A stretch of DNA of 64,000 nt from Duganella margarita (GCF_009857535.1 NZ_WWCS01000017.1:62001-126000); one strand, 5' to 3'; positions 43,943 through 53,446 are shown, numbered from the stretch's first letter. The notes: generated from the letters alone by a model not told the origin. Program-made: numbers and translations.

Positions 43943-44611
43943 CTACTTGGTGCTACCGGCATACCATTTCAAGACCTGGGCGACCGCTTCATCAGCATTC
44001 ATTTCCGAGGTATCGAGCACGTATGCCCCTTCTGCCGGGACCAGCGGCGCAATGGTCCGTTTCGTATCACGGTCATCGCGGGCCTGCAAATCCATCAGGA
44101 GGTCTTCCATATTAGCAGAAAAACCCTTGTCTATCAATTGCTTATATCGGCGACCCGCGCGCGCTGCCACGGAAGCCGTCAAAAACACCTTCAATTGGGC
44201 GTGCGGGAAGATCACCGACCCCATGTCGCGGCCGTCGGCCACCAGGCCCGGCGCCTTGCGGAAACCCAGTTGCAGCCCCGTCAGCGCATGGCGCACCGCC
44301 GGGAACGTGGCGATCTTGGACGCCGTGTTGCCGACCTCTTCCGCGCGGATCGCGTCGGTGACGTTTTCATGCGACAGAATGATGTTGCCGCCCTGGAAAC
44401 TGCAATGCAGGTGCTCGGCCAGCTTGGCCAGCGCATGCTCGTCGGTCAGGTCGGTGGCGCGGCGCAGCGCCGACAACGCCGTCAGGCGGTACAGCGCGCC
44501 GGAATCCAGATAATGGAAGCCGAGCTGGTCGGCAACGCGGTGCGCGACCGTGCCCTTGCCGGACGCGGTCGGGCCGTCGATGGTGATGACTGGAATCTGG
44601 GAAGTTGGCAT
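43943..44611 (-). CDS. cmk: Cytidylate kinase
   Basis: Phosphorylates CMP/dCMP with ATP. The 222-aa product has the P-loop IDGPTASGKGTVAHRVADQL, the CMP-binding YLDSGALYRLTAL and VADGRDMGSVIFP, and the lid region RDDRDTKRTIAPLVPAEGA. ATG 44611 is the conserved start. It sits between aroA (5 bp upstream) and rpsA, as in most Proteobacteria. Confidence 0.95.
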   Translation of the reverse strand: MPTSQIPVITIDGPTASGKGTVAHRVADQLGFHYLDSGALYRLTALSALRRATDLTDEHALAKLAEHLHCSFQGGNIILSHENVTDAIRAEEVGNTASKIATFPAVRHALTGLQLGFRKAPGLVADGRDMGSVIFPHAQLKVFLTASVAARAGRRYKQLIDKGFSANMEDLLMDLQARDDRDTKRTIAPLVPAEGAYVLDTSEMNADEAVAQVLKWYAGSTK

Positions 44612-44616
44612 ATCGG

Positions 44617-45930
44617 TTATCGTGCTATTTTGGCAAAGGCGGCGAAGTACTCGGGGAACGTCTTGTTCACGCACTTGGGATCGTTGATGCGGGTCGGCGC
44701 GCCCTTGCGCGCGGCGCCATCCAGCGACACCAGCGAGAAGCACATCGCCATGCGGTGATCGTCGTAGGTGTCGATAGTAGCAGGCGACAGCGCGGCCGGC
44801 GGCGTCACCTTGATGTAGTCCGGGCCCTCCTCCACGATGGCGCCAACCTTGCGCAACTCGGTCGCCATGGCGGCGATGCGGTCGGTTTCCTTGACGCGCC
44901 AGCTGGCGATATTGCGCAGCGTCGACGGACCGTCCGCATACAGCGCGGCGATGGCGATGGTCATGGCGGCGTCGGGAATGTGATTGAAATCGGCATCGAT
45001 GGCCTTCAGCGGACCATTGGCGCGCGCTTCGATCCAGTTGTCGCCCATGGTGATCTGCGCCCCCATCTGCGCCAGCGCGGCGGCGAAGCGGACGTCGCCC
45101 TGAATGCTGTTATTACCCACGCCCTCGACCCGCACCGGACCGCCGCCGATCGCGCCGGCCGCCAGGAAGTACGACGCCGACGACGCATCGCCCTCCACGT
45201 GAATGGTGCCGGGCGACTGGTAGACCTGGCCGGGCTGGATGGTGAACGCGGCCCAGCCATCCTGCTCGACCTGCACGCCGAAGCGGCGGATCAGGTTCAG
45301 CGTGATTTCGATGTACGGCTTGGAAATCAGTTCGCCGATGACGTCGATGGTGATCGCGTGCGCCTTGGCCATCAGTGGCGCCACCATCAGCAGCGCGGTC
45401 AGGAACTGGCTCGACACATCGCCGCGCACCGACAGGCGCTGGGCGGTGATCTTGCCCTGCTTGATGTGCAGCGGCGGAAAGCCGGGATTGCCGGTGTATT
45501 CGACGTTGGTGCCGGCGGCGTTGAGGGCGTCGACCAGATCGCCGATCGGCCGCTCGTGCATGCGCGGCACGCCGTGCAGCGTGTAGTCGCCGCCGATGAC
45601 GGCCAATGCGGCGGTCAGCGGACGGATCGCGGTGCCGGCGTTACCCATGAACAGATCGGCCGATTTATTCGGCAGCACGCCGGCCACGCCGGTGACGTGG
45701 TGGATGGTGCCGGTGGCGGTCTGCTCCTCGGTCCACTGCACGCCGAGCGAGCGCAAGGCGGCCAGCATGACGGCGGTGTCGTCCGACGCCAGCAGGTCGA
45801 CGATGGCGACCTGCCCTTGCGACAGTGCCGACAGCAGCAGGATGCGGTTGGAAATGGATTTCGAGCCCGGCAAACGCACCGTGCCTTCAACGTGGGCGAC
45901 CGTTTGCAGGTCGAGGTATTCGTGAGTCAT
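44617..45930 (-). CDS. aroA: 3-phosphoshikimate 1-carboxyvinyltransferase (EPSP synthase)
   Basis: Sixth step of the shikimate pathway: joins PEP to shikimate-3-phosphate. The 437-aa product has the N-terminal LPGSKSISNRILLLSALSQG, the PEP-binding LFMGNAGTAIRPLTAALAV and the C-terminal KETDRIAAMATELRKVGA; all are conserved. The glyphosate-binding loop GNAGTAIRP has the ordinary class I sequence, with no resistance substitution. It belongs to the aromatic amino acid run tyrA-hisC-pheA. Confidence 0.96.
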   Translation of the reverse strand: MTHEYLDLQTVAHVEGTVRLPGSKSISNRILLLSALSQGQVAIVDLLASDDTAVMLAALRSLGVQWTEEQTATGTIHHVTGVAGVLPNKSADLFMGNAGTAIRPLTAALAVIGGDYTLHGVPRMHERPIGDLVDALNAAGTNVEYTGNPGFPPLHIKQGKITAQRLSVRGDVSSQFLTALLMVAPLMAKAHAITIDVIGELISKPYIEITLNLIRRFGVQVEQDGWAAFTIQPGQVYQSPGTIHVEGDASSASYFLAAGAIGGGPVRVEGVGNNSIQGDVRFAAALAQMGAQITMGDNWIEARANGPLKAIDADFNHIPDAAMTIAIAALYADGPSTLRNIASWRVKETDRIAAMATELRKVGAIVEEGPDYIKVTPPAALSPATIDTYDDHRMAMCFSLVSLDGAARKGAPTRINDPKCVNKTFPEYFAAFAKIAR

Positions 45931-45952
45931 ATTGTTCCTTTAGCGCCCGCAC

Positions 45953-46026
45953 CGTCATTCCCGCGCAGGCGGGAATCCATTGCTGAGCGCGCGTTCTATA
46001 GGCTCCCGCCTGCGCGGGAGCGACGG
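45953..46026. repeat. REP-like palindrome pair (BIME-like) between aroA and tyrA
   Basis: Unit 1 (CGTCATTCCCGC...GCGGGAATCCA, 45953-45979) and the inverted unit 2 (GGCTCCCGCC...GGGAGCGACGG, 46001-46026) are separated by about 20 bases including a second GC-rich stretch. Both fold into hairpins and lie wholly within the intergenic gap. Confidence 0.85.
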
Positions 46027-46038
46027 CGGCTATCTTCT

Positions 46039-46953
46039 TTATCCTGCTTTATCCGGCGACTGCGGCGCCTCGGCGGCTTCGATCGCGGTGATCCATTGGT
46101 GACGGGCGTGCTGGGCGTTGCTGTAGACGCGCTCCAGCGCTCCGCCGTCGTGGGCGGCCAGATGCGCGCGCAGTTGCGTCAATTGTGCCATGTACGCATC
46201 CAGCTCCGCCAATAACGCCGGCTGGTTGGCCAGGCTGATGTCGCGCCACATCTCCGGCGACGAGCCGGCGATGCGCGTGAAATCGCGGAAGCCGCTGGCG
46301 GCATACTGGAACAGCAAATCCGCATGCGGCTTGTTGGCCACATCGTCCACCAGCGCATACGCCAGCAAATGCGGCAGATGGCTCACCGCCGCAAACACCT
46401 TGTCATGCGCTTCGGGCGTCAGCCGATGGATCAGCGCACCGCAGGCACGCCAGGCAGCCGCCACGCGCTCAATATCCGCCTCGCTGTTTTCGGCCAGCGC
46501 GGTCAGCACCACTTTCTTGCCGATGTATAGATGGTCGATGGCGGCGTCGGGACCATTGGTCTCGCGGCCGGCGATCGGGTGGCCGGGCACGAACTGCGCG
46601 ACCTTGCCGCCCAGCGCCTGGCGCGCGGCAGCCACCACGTCCGACTTGGTGCTGCCGGCGTCCGTGACGACCGTGCCTGCCGCCAGATGCGGCGCTATCG
46701 CCGCCAGAATGGCTGCGGTTTGCGCCACCGGCGCGGCCAGCAGCACCAGATCGGCGCCGTGCAGCGCGCCAGCCAGCGACGGCTCGACGGTCACGCCGAT
46801 GCTGTCGATAATGCCCAGCTCCAGCGCCCGCGCCATCGACGCTGCCGAACGGCCGACGCCGACGATCTCGCGCACCGCGCCGGCCTTCTTCAGCGCCAGC
46901 GCAAACGAACCGCCAATCAGGCCAACGCCAAATATAACGACTTTGTTCAGCAT
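46039..46953 (-). CDS. tyrA: Prephenate dehydrogenase
   Basis: Converts prephenate to 4-hydroxyphenylpyruvate with NAD+, toward tyrosine. The 304-aa product starts with the Rossmann motif VVIFGVGLIGGSFALALKKA, continues with TDAGSTKSDVV and FVPGHPIAGRETNGPDAA, and ends in a helical dimerisation domain. It lacks a chorismate mutase domain, so it is monofunctional (or arogenate-tolerant cyclohexadienyl type, not separable by eye). The start follows the hisC stop directly. Confidence 0.93.
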   Translation of the reverse strand: MLNKVVIFGVGLIGGSFALALKKAGAVREIVGVGRSAASMARALELGIIDSIGVTVEPSLAGALHGADLVLLAAPVAQTAAILAAIAPHLAAGTVVTDAGSTKSDVVAAARQALGGKVAQFVPGHPIAGRETNGPDAAIDHLYIGKKVVLTALAENSEADIERVAAAWRACGALIHRLTPEAHDKVFAAVSHLPHLLAYALVDDVANKPHADLLFQYAASGFRDFTRIAGSSPEMWRDISLANQPALLAELDAYMAQLTQLRAHLAAHDGGALERVYSNAQHARHQWITAIEAAEAPQSPDKAG

Positions 46954-48063
46954 TTACTCCGCCAACGCGACCGTCAGCGCCTCGATGAAAGCCTCATTCT
47001 CTTCCGGCAGGCCGATGGACACGCGCAGCCACTCCGGCAGACCATATCCGCCCACCGGACGCACGATCACGCCCTGCTTCAGCAGCGACAGATTGACGCG
47101 CGCGCCGGCGCCGGCATCGTCACCAACCTTGACCAGCACGAAGTTACCGTACGACGGCACGTACTCCAGCCCCAGCTTGTCGAACGCCGCTACATATTGC
47201 TGGTAGCCGGCGGTGTTGTTCTCTGCGCCTTTTTGCAGGAAATCCATGTCGTTCAGCGCAGCGATGGCCGCAGCCTGCGCCAGCGAGTTGACGTTGAACG
47301 GCTGACGCACGCGGTTCAGCAGATCGGTCAGCGCCGGCTGCGCAATCGCGAAGCCCACGCGCAGGCCAGCCAGGCCGTACGCTTTCGAGAAGGTGCGCGA
47401 CACCAGCAGGTTGGGATACTTCTTTACCCACTCCGCCGATTCAAACTGGTCCTGCTGCGCCAGGAATTCGTTGTACGCCTCGTCCAGCACCACCACCACG
47501 TGCGATGGCACCTTGGCCAGGAAAGCCTCGATTTCGGCGGCTGGAATAAACGTGCCGGTCGGGTTGTTCGGGTTGGCGATGAACACCAGGCGCGTGTCGT
47601 CGCGGATCGCCGCCAGCATGGCCGACAGGTCATGGCCGTAGGCCTTGGCCGGGGTGACGATGTGCTGCGCGCCGACGCCCTGCGCCGCCAGCGCATAAAT
47701 CGCGAACGAATACTGCGAGTAGACAATCGACTGGCCGCGCTCCACCAGTGCGTGCGCGGCGATTTCCAGGATGTCGTTGGAGCCGTTGCCCAGCGTGATC
47801 CAGTCGGCTGGCACGTCGTAGCGGTTGGACAGCGCGCCTTTCAGGTCGAAGCCATTGGCGTCCGGGTAGCGGCCCAGTTCCGCCACGGCGGCGGCCATGG
47901 CCTGTCTGGCCGATTCCGGCACGCCGAACGGATTCTCGTTCGACGCCAGCTTGATGATGCTGGCTTCATCCAGGCCGAATTCGCGCGCGACTTCCGCGAT
48001 CGGTTTGCCGGCTTGGTAAGGAGCGATAGCGCGGATGTATTCCGGGCCGTAGTTGTTGGTCAT
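46954..48063 (-). CDS. hisC: Histidinol-phosphate/aromatic aminotransferase (HisC2)
   Basis: A PLP transaminase of 369 aa. PLP-binding Lys is in LVSRTFSKAYGLAGLRVG; other landmarks are NENPFGVPESA, TLGNGSNDILEIAAHA and IANPNNPTGTFIP. Its place between pheA and tyrA indicates a role in tyrosine and phenylalanine synthesis rather than, or besides, histidine, as for the second HisC copy in Betaproteobacteria. Confidence 0.92.
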   Translation of the reverse strand: MTNNYGPEYIRAIAPYQAGKPIAEVAREFGLDEASIIKLASNENPFGVPESARQAMAAAVAELGRYPDANGFDLKGALSNRYDVPADWITLGNGSNDILEIAAHALVERGQSIVYSQYSFAIYALAAQGVGAQHIVTPAKAYGHDLSAMLAAIRDDTRLVFIANPNNPTGTFIPAAEIEAFLAKVPSHVVVVLDEAYNEFLAQQDQFESAEWVKKYPNLLVSRTFSKAYGLAGLRVGFAIAQPALTDLLNRVRQPFNVNSLAQAAAIAALNDMDFLQKGAENNTAGYQQYVAAFDKLGLEYVPSYGNFVLVKVGDDAGAGARVNLSLLKQGVIVRPVGGYGLPEWLRVSIGLPEENEAFIEALTVALAE

Positions 48064-48080
48064 GGTGTCTCTCTTTATTA

Positions 48081-49154
48081 TCAGGTCAGGCTGACCGGGT
48101 AGGAACCCAGCACCTTGAAGAAGGCAGCGTTGCTCTGCAATTCGGCCAGCGCGCTGGCCACCGCAGGATCCTGCAGATGGCCTTGCACGTCGACGTAGAA
48201 GTAGTATTCCCAGGTGCCGGTGCGCGCCGGGCGCGATTCAAAGCGCGTCATCGACACGCCGTGCTGCGCCAGCGATCCAAGCAGGCGGTAAATCGAACCC
48301 GCCTTGTGCGGCGCGGCCAGCGCCAGCGAGGTGCGGTCTTCGCCCGACGGGCCGGCCTGCAGCGAACCAATCACCGCAAAGCGCGTGCGGTTGTGCGGAT
48401 CGTCCTGGATGTTGGCCTTGACGGTGCCCAGGCTGTAACGCACGCCGGCGCGTTCGCCGGCAATCGCCGCCAGCTTGTGGTCGTCGCGCGCCATGCGCGC
48501 CGCTTCGGCATTGGACGAGACGGCGATGCGCTCAAGGTCCGGGTAGTTGTTGTTCAACCAGATCTGGCACTGCGCCAGCGCCTGCGCGTGGGCACAGATG
48601 GCGGTGACGCCGTCCATATTGCCGCTGCCGGTCAGCAGGCTGTGACGCACGGCGATCGACACTTCGCCGCTGATGGTCAGCGGCGTATGCAGCATCAGGT
48701 CGAGCGTGCGGCCGATCGCGCCTTCGGTCGAATTCTCGACCGGCACCACGCCGAATTCGGCGGTGCCGGCTTCGGTGGCGCGGAACACTTCGTCAATCGA
48801 GGCGCATGGCAGCACGTCGACGGCGGTGCCGAATTGTTCGTACACCGCCTGCTCGCTGTAGGTGCCGGCCGGGCCGAGGAAGGCCACGGTGACGCGCTTT
48901 TCCAGCGAACGGCAGGCGGACATGATTTCGCGCCAGATGGTCTGCAGTTCGGCGTTGCCCATCGGGCCCGGATTGCGTTCGGCCACGCCGCGCAGCACCT
49001 GCGCTTCGCGTTCCGGACGGAACACCGGTGCGCCGGTTTCGGCTTTGACATGGCCCACTGCCTGCGCGACGCGCGCGCGCTGGTTCAGCAGGTCGAGGAT
49101 TTGGGCGTCGATCGAGTCGATCTGTTCGCGCAATGGTTTGAGTTTGTCGTTCAT
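48081..49154 (-). CDS. pheA: Bifunctional chorismate mutase/prephenate dehydratase (P-protein)
   Basis: Makes phenylpyruvate from chorismate in two steps. The 357-aa product has an AroQ-type mutase domain (residues 1-85: LREQIDSIDAQILDLLNQRA), a dehydratase domain (from AFLGPAGTYSEQAVYEQFG; substrate motif NSTEGAIGRTLD) and a C-terminal ACT domain with ESRPARTGTWEYYFYVD that allows feedback inhibition by phenylalanine. The start is four bases before the serC stop region, suggesting coupling. Confidence 0.95.
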   Translation of the reverse strand: MNDKLKPLREQIDSIDAQILDLLNQRARVAQAVGHVKAETGAPVFRPEREAQVLRGVAERNPGPMGNAELQTIWREIMSACRSLEKRVTVAFLGPAGTYSEQAVYEQFGTAVDVLPCASIDEVFRATEAGTAEFGVVPVENSTEGAIGRTLDLMLHTPLTISGEVSIAVRHSLLTGSGNMDGVTAICAHAQALAQCQIWLNNNYPDLERIAVSSNAEAARMARDDHKLAAIAGERAGVRYSLGTVKANIQDDPHNRTRFAVIGSLQAGPSGEDRTSLALAAPHKAGSIYRLLGSLAQHGVSMTRFESRPARTGTWEYYFYVDVQGHLQDPAVASALAELQSNAAFFKVLGSYPVSLT

Positions 49155-49158
49155 GGAA

Positions 49159-50256
49159 TTATCGGCCAGCGAATTCGTTCAAGTAGTCTACGAGCGCTTG
49201 CACGCCCTCGATAGGCATCGCGTTGTAGATCGATGCGCGCATACCGCCGACGGACTTGTGGCCCTTCAGTTGCAGCAGCCCGCGCGCTTTGGCGCCGGCC
49301 AGGAATGCTTCGTTCCTGCTCTCGTCCTTCAGGTAGAAAGGCACGTTCATGCGGGAACGGTTGTGCAGCGCCACGCGATTCTGATAAAAATCGTCGACGT
49401 CCAGCGCCGCGTACAGCAGCGCGGCCTTGGCCTTGGCGCGGCGCTCCATCTCGGCCACGCCGCCCTGCGCCTTCAGCCACTGGAACACCAGGCCGGCGAT
49501 GTAGATGCCATAGGTCGGCGGCGTGTTGTACATCGATTCGTTGTCGGCCACCAGCTTGAAGTCGAACGCCGACGGACAGGCCGGCAGCGCCTGACCCAGC
49601 AGGTCGTCGCGGATGATGACGATGGTGACGCCGGCCGGACCGATGTTCTTCTGCGCGCCGGCGAAGATCACGCCGTATTTGGCGACGTCGATCACGCGCG
49701 ACAAAATGTGCGACGACATGTCGGCCACCAGCGGCACGCCGGCCAGACGCGGGTCGGCCGCATCCGGCACGCCGCCGTCAAAGTCGTACTCGACGCCGTC
49801 GATGGTCTCGTTGGTGCACATGTGCAGATAGGCCGCGCCGGGCGTCAGCTGCCACTCGCTCTGCGGCGGCACCGACGTCATCGACGACGCGGCGATGTTC
49901 ACGCTGGCGTACTTGGCGGCTTCCTTGATGGATTTGCCCGACCACGAACCGGTGTGAATGAAATCGATGGTTGCGCCGGCGGGCTTGTGGCCCAGCAGGT
50001 TCAACGGGATCAGGGCGTTCTGCGACAGTCCGCCGCCCTGCATGAACAAGATCTTGTAATTGTCCGGTACTGCCAGCAGCTCGCGCAGATCGCGCTCGGC
50101 CGCCTTGTAAATCGACATAAACTCCGGTCCGCGGTGGCTCATCTCCATCACCGACATGCCGCTGCCGTGCCAGTCCAGCATTTCGGCGGCTGCTTGCGTC
50201 AGCACTTCCTTCGGCAGTACGGCAGGGCCGGCGGAAAAGTTGTAGATGTGAGTCAC
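49159..50256 (-). CDS. serC: Phosphoserine aminotransferase
   Basis: PLP transaminase in serine and pyridoxal-phosphate synthesis. The 365-aa product shows the N-terminal HIYNFSAGPAVLPKEVL, the PLP Lys in VIFAGAQKNIGPAGVTIVII, and MSHRGPEFM. The start is GTG 50256, supported by AAAAGGAAT seven bases upstream; reading further upstream runs into the REP-like repeat, so it is not coding. First gene of the run after gyrA. Confidence 0.95.
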   Translation of the reverse strand: MTHIYNFSAGPAVLPKEVLTQAAAEMLDWHGSGMSVMEMSHRGPEFMSIYKAAERDLRELLAVPDNYKILFMQGGGLSQNALIPLNLLGHKPAGATIDFIHTGSWSGKSIKEAAKYASVNIAASSMTSVPPQSEWQLTPGAAYLHMCTNETIDGVEYDFDGGVPDAADPRLAGVPLVADMSSHILSRVIDVAKYGVIFAGAQKNIGPAGVTIVIIRDDLLGQALPACPSAFDFKLVADNESMYNTPPTYGIYIAGLVFQWLKAQGGVAEMERRAKAKAALLYAALDVDDFYQNRVALHNRSRMNVPFYLKDESRNEAFLAGAKARGLLQLKGHKSVGGMRASIYNAMPIEGVQALVDYLNEFAGR

Positions 50257-50276
50257 GTTGCATTCCTTTTGCAGCC

Positions 50277-50340
50277 CGTCGTTCCCGCGCAAGCGGGGAC
50301 CCATGCTGCGTATGGATTCCCGCCTGCGCGGGAATGACGG
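50277..50340. repeat. REP-like palindrome pair (BIME-like) between serC and gyrA
   Basis: Unit 1 (CGTCGTTCCCGC...GCGGGGACCCA, 50278-50303) and the inverted unit 2 (TGGATTCCCGC...GCGGGAATGACGG, 50312-50340), with an eight-base spacer. Same family as at 40197. Confidence 0.85.
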
Positions 50341-50344
50341 TATT

Positions 50345-50390
50345 AATAAAACGGGGCCAGTTCTATTGTCGCGCAATAGTCGTGGCCCCG
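50345..50390 (-). terminator. Terminator of gyrA
   Basis: On the minus strand CGGGGCCA and TGGCCCCG (outer 8 bp) enclose a second 6-bp stem CTATTG/CAATAG with loop CGCGA, followed by TTTTATTAATA. It lies 22 bp after the gyrA stop and separates gyrA from serC. Confidence 0.8.
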
Positions 50391-50412
50391 CTGGCTCCTC
50401 ACAGAGTGAGTT

Positions 50413-53043
50413 TTACTCCGTCGCTGAATCCGGGCCCGGTTCCAGCTCGACTTCGTCAATGTCGGTCTCGACCACGCGCTGCAGGCCGGACAGCTTGGTG
50501 CCGTCTTCCACGGCGATCAGGGTCACGCCCTGGGTCGCGCGGCCCATCTCACGGATCTCCGACACGCGGGTGCGGATCAGGACGCCGCCGGTGGTGATCA
50601 GCATGATCTCATCGGTCGGTTCCACCAGCGTTGCCGCCACCACGCGACCATTCCGTTCGGACGTCTGGATCGCTATCATGCCCTTGGTGCCGCGGCCATG
50701 ACGGGTGTACTCGGTGATCGGAGTGCGCTTGCCGAAGCCGTTTTCGGTCGCGGTCAGCACCGACTGCTGCTCGTTCTCGGCCACCAGCAGCGCAATCACG
50801 CGCTGGCCTTCGTCGAGGTTCATGCCGCGCACGCCGCGGGCGTTACGGCCCATCGGGCGTACGTCGTTCTCGTCGAAGCGCACGGCCTTGCCGGCGTCGG
50901 AGAACAGCATCACATCGTGTTCGCCATCGGTCAGCGCGGCGCCGATCAGGAAGTCGCCCTCGTCCAGGTCGACCGCGATGATGCCGGCCTTGCGTGGATT
51001 GCTGAAGTCTTTCAGCGGCGTTTTCTTCACGGTGCCCAGGCTGGTGGACATGAAGACGTAGTGGTCTTCCGGGAAGGTGCGGTTCTCGCCCGACAGCGGC
51101 AGGATCACGGTGATCTTCTCGTTGTCCGCCAATGGGAACATGTTGACGATCGGCTTGCCGCGCGAGTTGCGCGAGCCTTGCGGCACTTCCCACACCTTCA
51201 GCCAGTACAGACGGCCGCGGTTGGAGAAGCACAGGATGTAATCGTGGGTGTTGGCGATGAACAGCTGGTCGATCCAGTCCTCGTCCTTGGTGGCCATGGC
51301 CTGCTTGCCGCGGCCGCCGCGTTTTTGCGCGCGGTACTCGGAGATCGGCTGCGCCTTCATGTAGCCGGTGTGCGACAGGGTCACCACCATGTCCTGCGGC
51401 GTGATCAGATCTTCCGTATTCAGGTCGCTGGCGTTGTGCTCGATGTTGGAACGGCGCGGGTCCTTGGTCGGATCGCCGAATTCGCCCACGATCGATGTCA
51501 TTTCGTCGGTGATGATGGTGGTCACGCGCGACGGCGTGGCCAGGATGTCCAGCAGGTCGGCGATTTCCGCCATCACGTCCTTGTACTCGTTGACGATCTT
51601 GTCCTGTTCCAGGCCGGTCAGGCGTTGCAGGCGCATTTGCAGGATCTCTTGCGCCTGGTCGTCGGACAGCTTGTACATGCCGTCGGCCTGGATGCCGTAG
51701 TGCTTCGGCAGGTGTTCCGGACGGAACGCCTCGATACCGCCGACGGTGGTGCCTTCGCCGGTACGGGCCAGCATCTCGCGCACCAGCGACGAATCCCACG
51801 AACGGTCCATCAGCGCCGATTTCGCCACCGGCGGGGTGGGCGCGGCCTTGATCAGGGCGATGAAATCATCGATATTGGCCAGCGCCACCGCCAGGCCTTC
51901 CAGCACGTGGCCACGTTCGCGCGCCTTGCGCAGCTCGAACACGGTGCGGCGCGTGACCACTTCGCGGCGGTGCGACAGGAAGCACGACAGCATTTCCTTC
52001 AGGTTCAGCAGCTTGGGCTGGCCGTCGACCAGCGCCACCATGTTCATGCCGAAGGTGTCTTGCAGCTGGGTTTGCTTGTAGAGGTTGTTCAGCACCACTT
52101 CCGGCACTTCACCACGCTTCAGCTCGATAACCACGCGCATGCCCGACTTGTCGGACTCGTCGCGGATGTCGCTGATGCCTTCCAGTTTCTTGTCGCGGAC
52201 GTTTTCGGCGATGCGTTCCAGCAAGGACTTCTTGTTGACCTGGTACGGCAGTTCGTCAACGATGATGGCGGTGCGGCCGCCGTCCTTGCCGTACTCTTCG
52301 TAGTGGGTCTTGGCGCGCATCACCACGCGGCCACGGCCGGTGCGGTAACCGTCGCGCACGCCCGAGACGCCATAGATGGTGCCGCCGGTCGGGAAGTCCG
52401 GCGCCGGGATCAGTTCGATCAGTTCGTCGATCGAGCAGTCCGGATTGTTCAGCACGTGCAGCGCGCCGGCAATCACTTCGTGCAGATTGTGCGGCGGGAT
52501 GTTGGTGGCCATACCCACGGCGATACCCGACGAGCCGTTGATCAGCAGGTTGGGAATGCGGGTCGGCAGAACGGTCGGTTCTTTTTCCTTGCCGTCGTAG
52601 TTGGGCTGGAAGTCGACCGTATCCTTGTCGATATCGGCCAGCAGCTCGCTGGAAATCTTGTCGAGACGGCACTCGGTGTAACGCATGGCCGCTGCGCCGT
52701 CACCGTCGACCGAGCCGAAGTTACCCTGACCGTCGACCAGCATATAGCGCAGCGAGAAGTGCTGCGCCATGCGCACCAGCGTGTCGTAAATCGAGGCGTC
52801 GCCGTGCGGGTGATACTTACCCATGGTCTCGCCGACCACACGGGCGCACTTGACATAGGGGCGATTCCACACGTTGTTCATTTCGTGCATCGAGTACAGG
52901 ACGCGGCGGTGTACAGGCTTGAGGCCGTCACGCACATCCGGCAAGGCGCGGCCCACGATCACGCTCATGGCGTAATCGAGGTAGCTCTTGCGCATCTCTT
53001 CTTCGAGGGAAATAGGGATTGTTTCTTTTGCGAATTGATCCAT
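50413..53043 (-). CDS. gyrA: DNA gyrase subunit A
   Basis: Type II topoisomerase subunit that introduces negative supercoils with GyrB. The 876-aa product has N-terminal DYAMSVIVGRALPDVRDGLK, the quinolone-resistance region with Ala83, Ser84 and Asp87 (HGDASIYDT), the active-site Tyr122 in MRYTECRL, and six GyrA C-terminal repeats including the GyrA box QKRGGRGKQ. Numbering coincides with Escherichia coli. The start has a weak site ahead of ATG 53043. It heads the serC-rpsA region but has its own terminator. Confidence 0.97.
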   Translation of the reverse strand: MDQFAKETIPISLEEEMRKSYLDYAMSVIVGRALPDVRDGLKPVHRRVLYSMHEMNNVWNRPYVKCARVVGETMGKYHPHGDASIYDTLVRMAQHFSLRYMLVDGQGNFGSVDGDGAAAMRYTECRLDKISSELLADIDKDTVDFQPNYDGKEKEPTVLPTRIPNLLINGSSGIAVGMATNIPPHNLHEVIAGALHVLNNPDCSIDELIELIPAPDFPTGGTIYGVSGVRDGYRTGRGRVVMRAKTHYEEYGKDGGRTAIIVDELPYQVNKKSLLERIAENVRDKKLEGISDIRDESDKSGMRVVIELKRGEVPEVVLNNLYKQTQLQDTFGMNMVALVDGQPKLLNLKEMLSCFLSHRREVVTRRTVFELRKARERGHVLEGLAVALANIDDFIALIKAAPTPPVAKSALMDRSWDSSLVREMLARTGEGTTVGGIEAFRPEHLPKHYGIQADGMYKLSDDQAQEILQMRLQRLTGLEQDKIVNEYKDVMAEIADLLDILATPSRVTTIITDEMTSIVGEFGDPTKDPRRSNIEHNASDLNTEDLITPQDMVVTLSHTGYMKAQPISEYRAQKRGGRGKQAMATKDEDWIDQLFIANTHDYILCFSNRGRLYWLKVWEVPQGSRNSRGKPIVNMFPLADNEKITVILPLSGENRTFPEDHYVFMSTSLGTVKKTPLKDFSNPRKAGIIAVDLDEGDFLIGAALTDGEHDVMLFSDAGKAVRFDENDVRPMGRNARGVRGMNLDEGQRVIALLVAENEQQSVLTATENGFGKRTPITEYTRHGRGTKGMIAIQTSERNGRVVAATLVEPTDEIMLITTGGVLIRTRVSEIREMGRATQGVTLIAVEDGTKLSGLQRVVETDIDEVELEPGPDSATE

Positions 53044-53446
53044 TGGCCGGTCGTTTACTGTGGTTTATTAAGCCTCTCCCAAGAGACAGGCAAGCGGTCG
53101 ATTTTAGCATGCGCGCAAGGCAACTAGCGCATTTCCGCGCCGAGGCCGCATTCATGCGGTGTAGCGCACACTGCGCGCACGTAACAAGTTGTAATATTCA
53201 TGACACATTACTCAATTATTATCGACAATCACGTTGCAACAAAACAACATTTTGGTCGAACGCGAAAAGCCGCCATGTTGGAGCTTTTTTTACGACCCAA
53301 GTCGCTTGTGGCAAAATGGACGAGAAGTCAATTGCTTGATTCGCAAGCGGGAAATGAGTGTGACGCCCCTGCGTGGTAGAATTCTCCTCACGCAACACAA
53401 AGTCGCGCAGTTTTCTGCGGATATCACCCCCGAAAGGAAGAAAAAT
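53044..53446. other. Divergent promoter region between gyrA and the OmpA-family gene
   Basis: About 400 bp without a credible gene. It contains TAAAAT on the minus strand (53101-53106) as a possible gyrA -10 box, TAGAAT (53377-53382) as a possible -10 for the OmpA-family gene, and a short hairpin CGCAG-TTTT-CTGCG (53406-53419) in that gene's leader, which could stabilise the mRNA. No convincing -35 boxes were found. Confidence 0.5.

Noticed and set aside
50257..50376. N-terminal extension of serC
   Set aside because: It again encodes the repeat (SFPRRRESI, LRGNDG); the conserved protein begins at GTG 50256.
53265..53297. Terminator-like AAAAGC...GCTTTTTTT before the OmpA-family gene
   Set aside because: Only a 6-bp stem with a 12-base loop, and no gene upstream on that strand to terminate.
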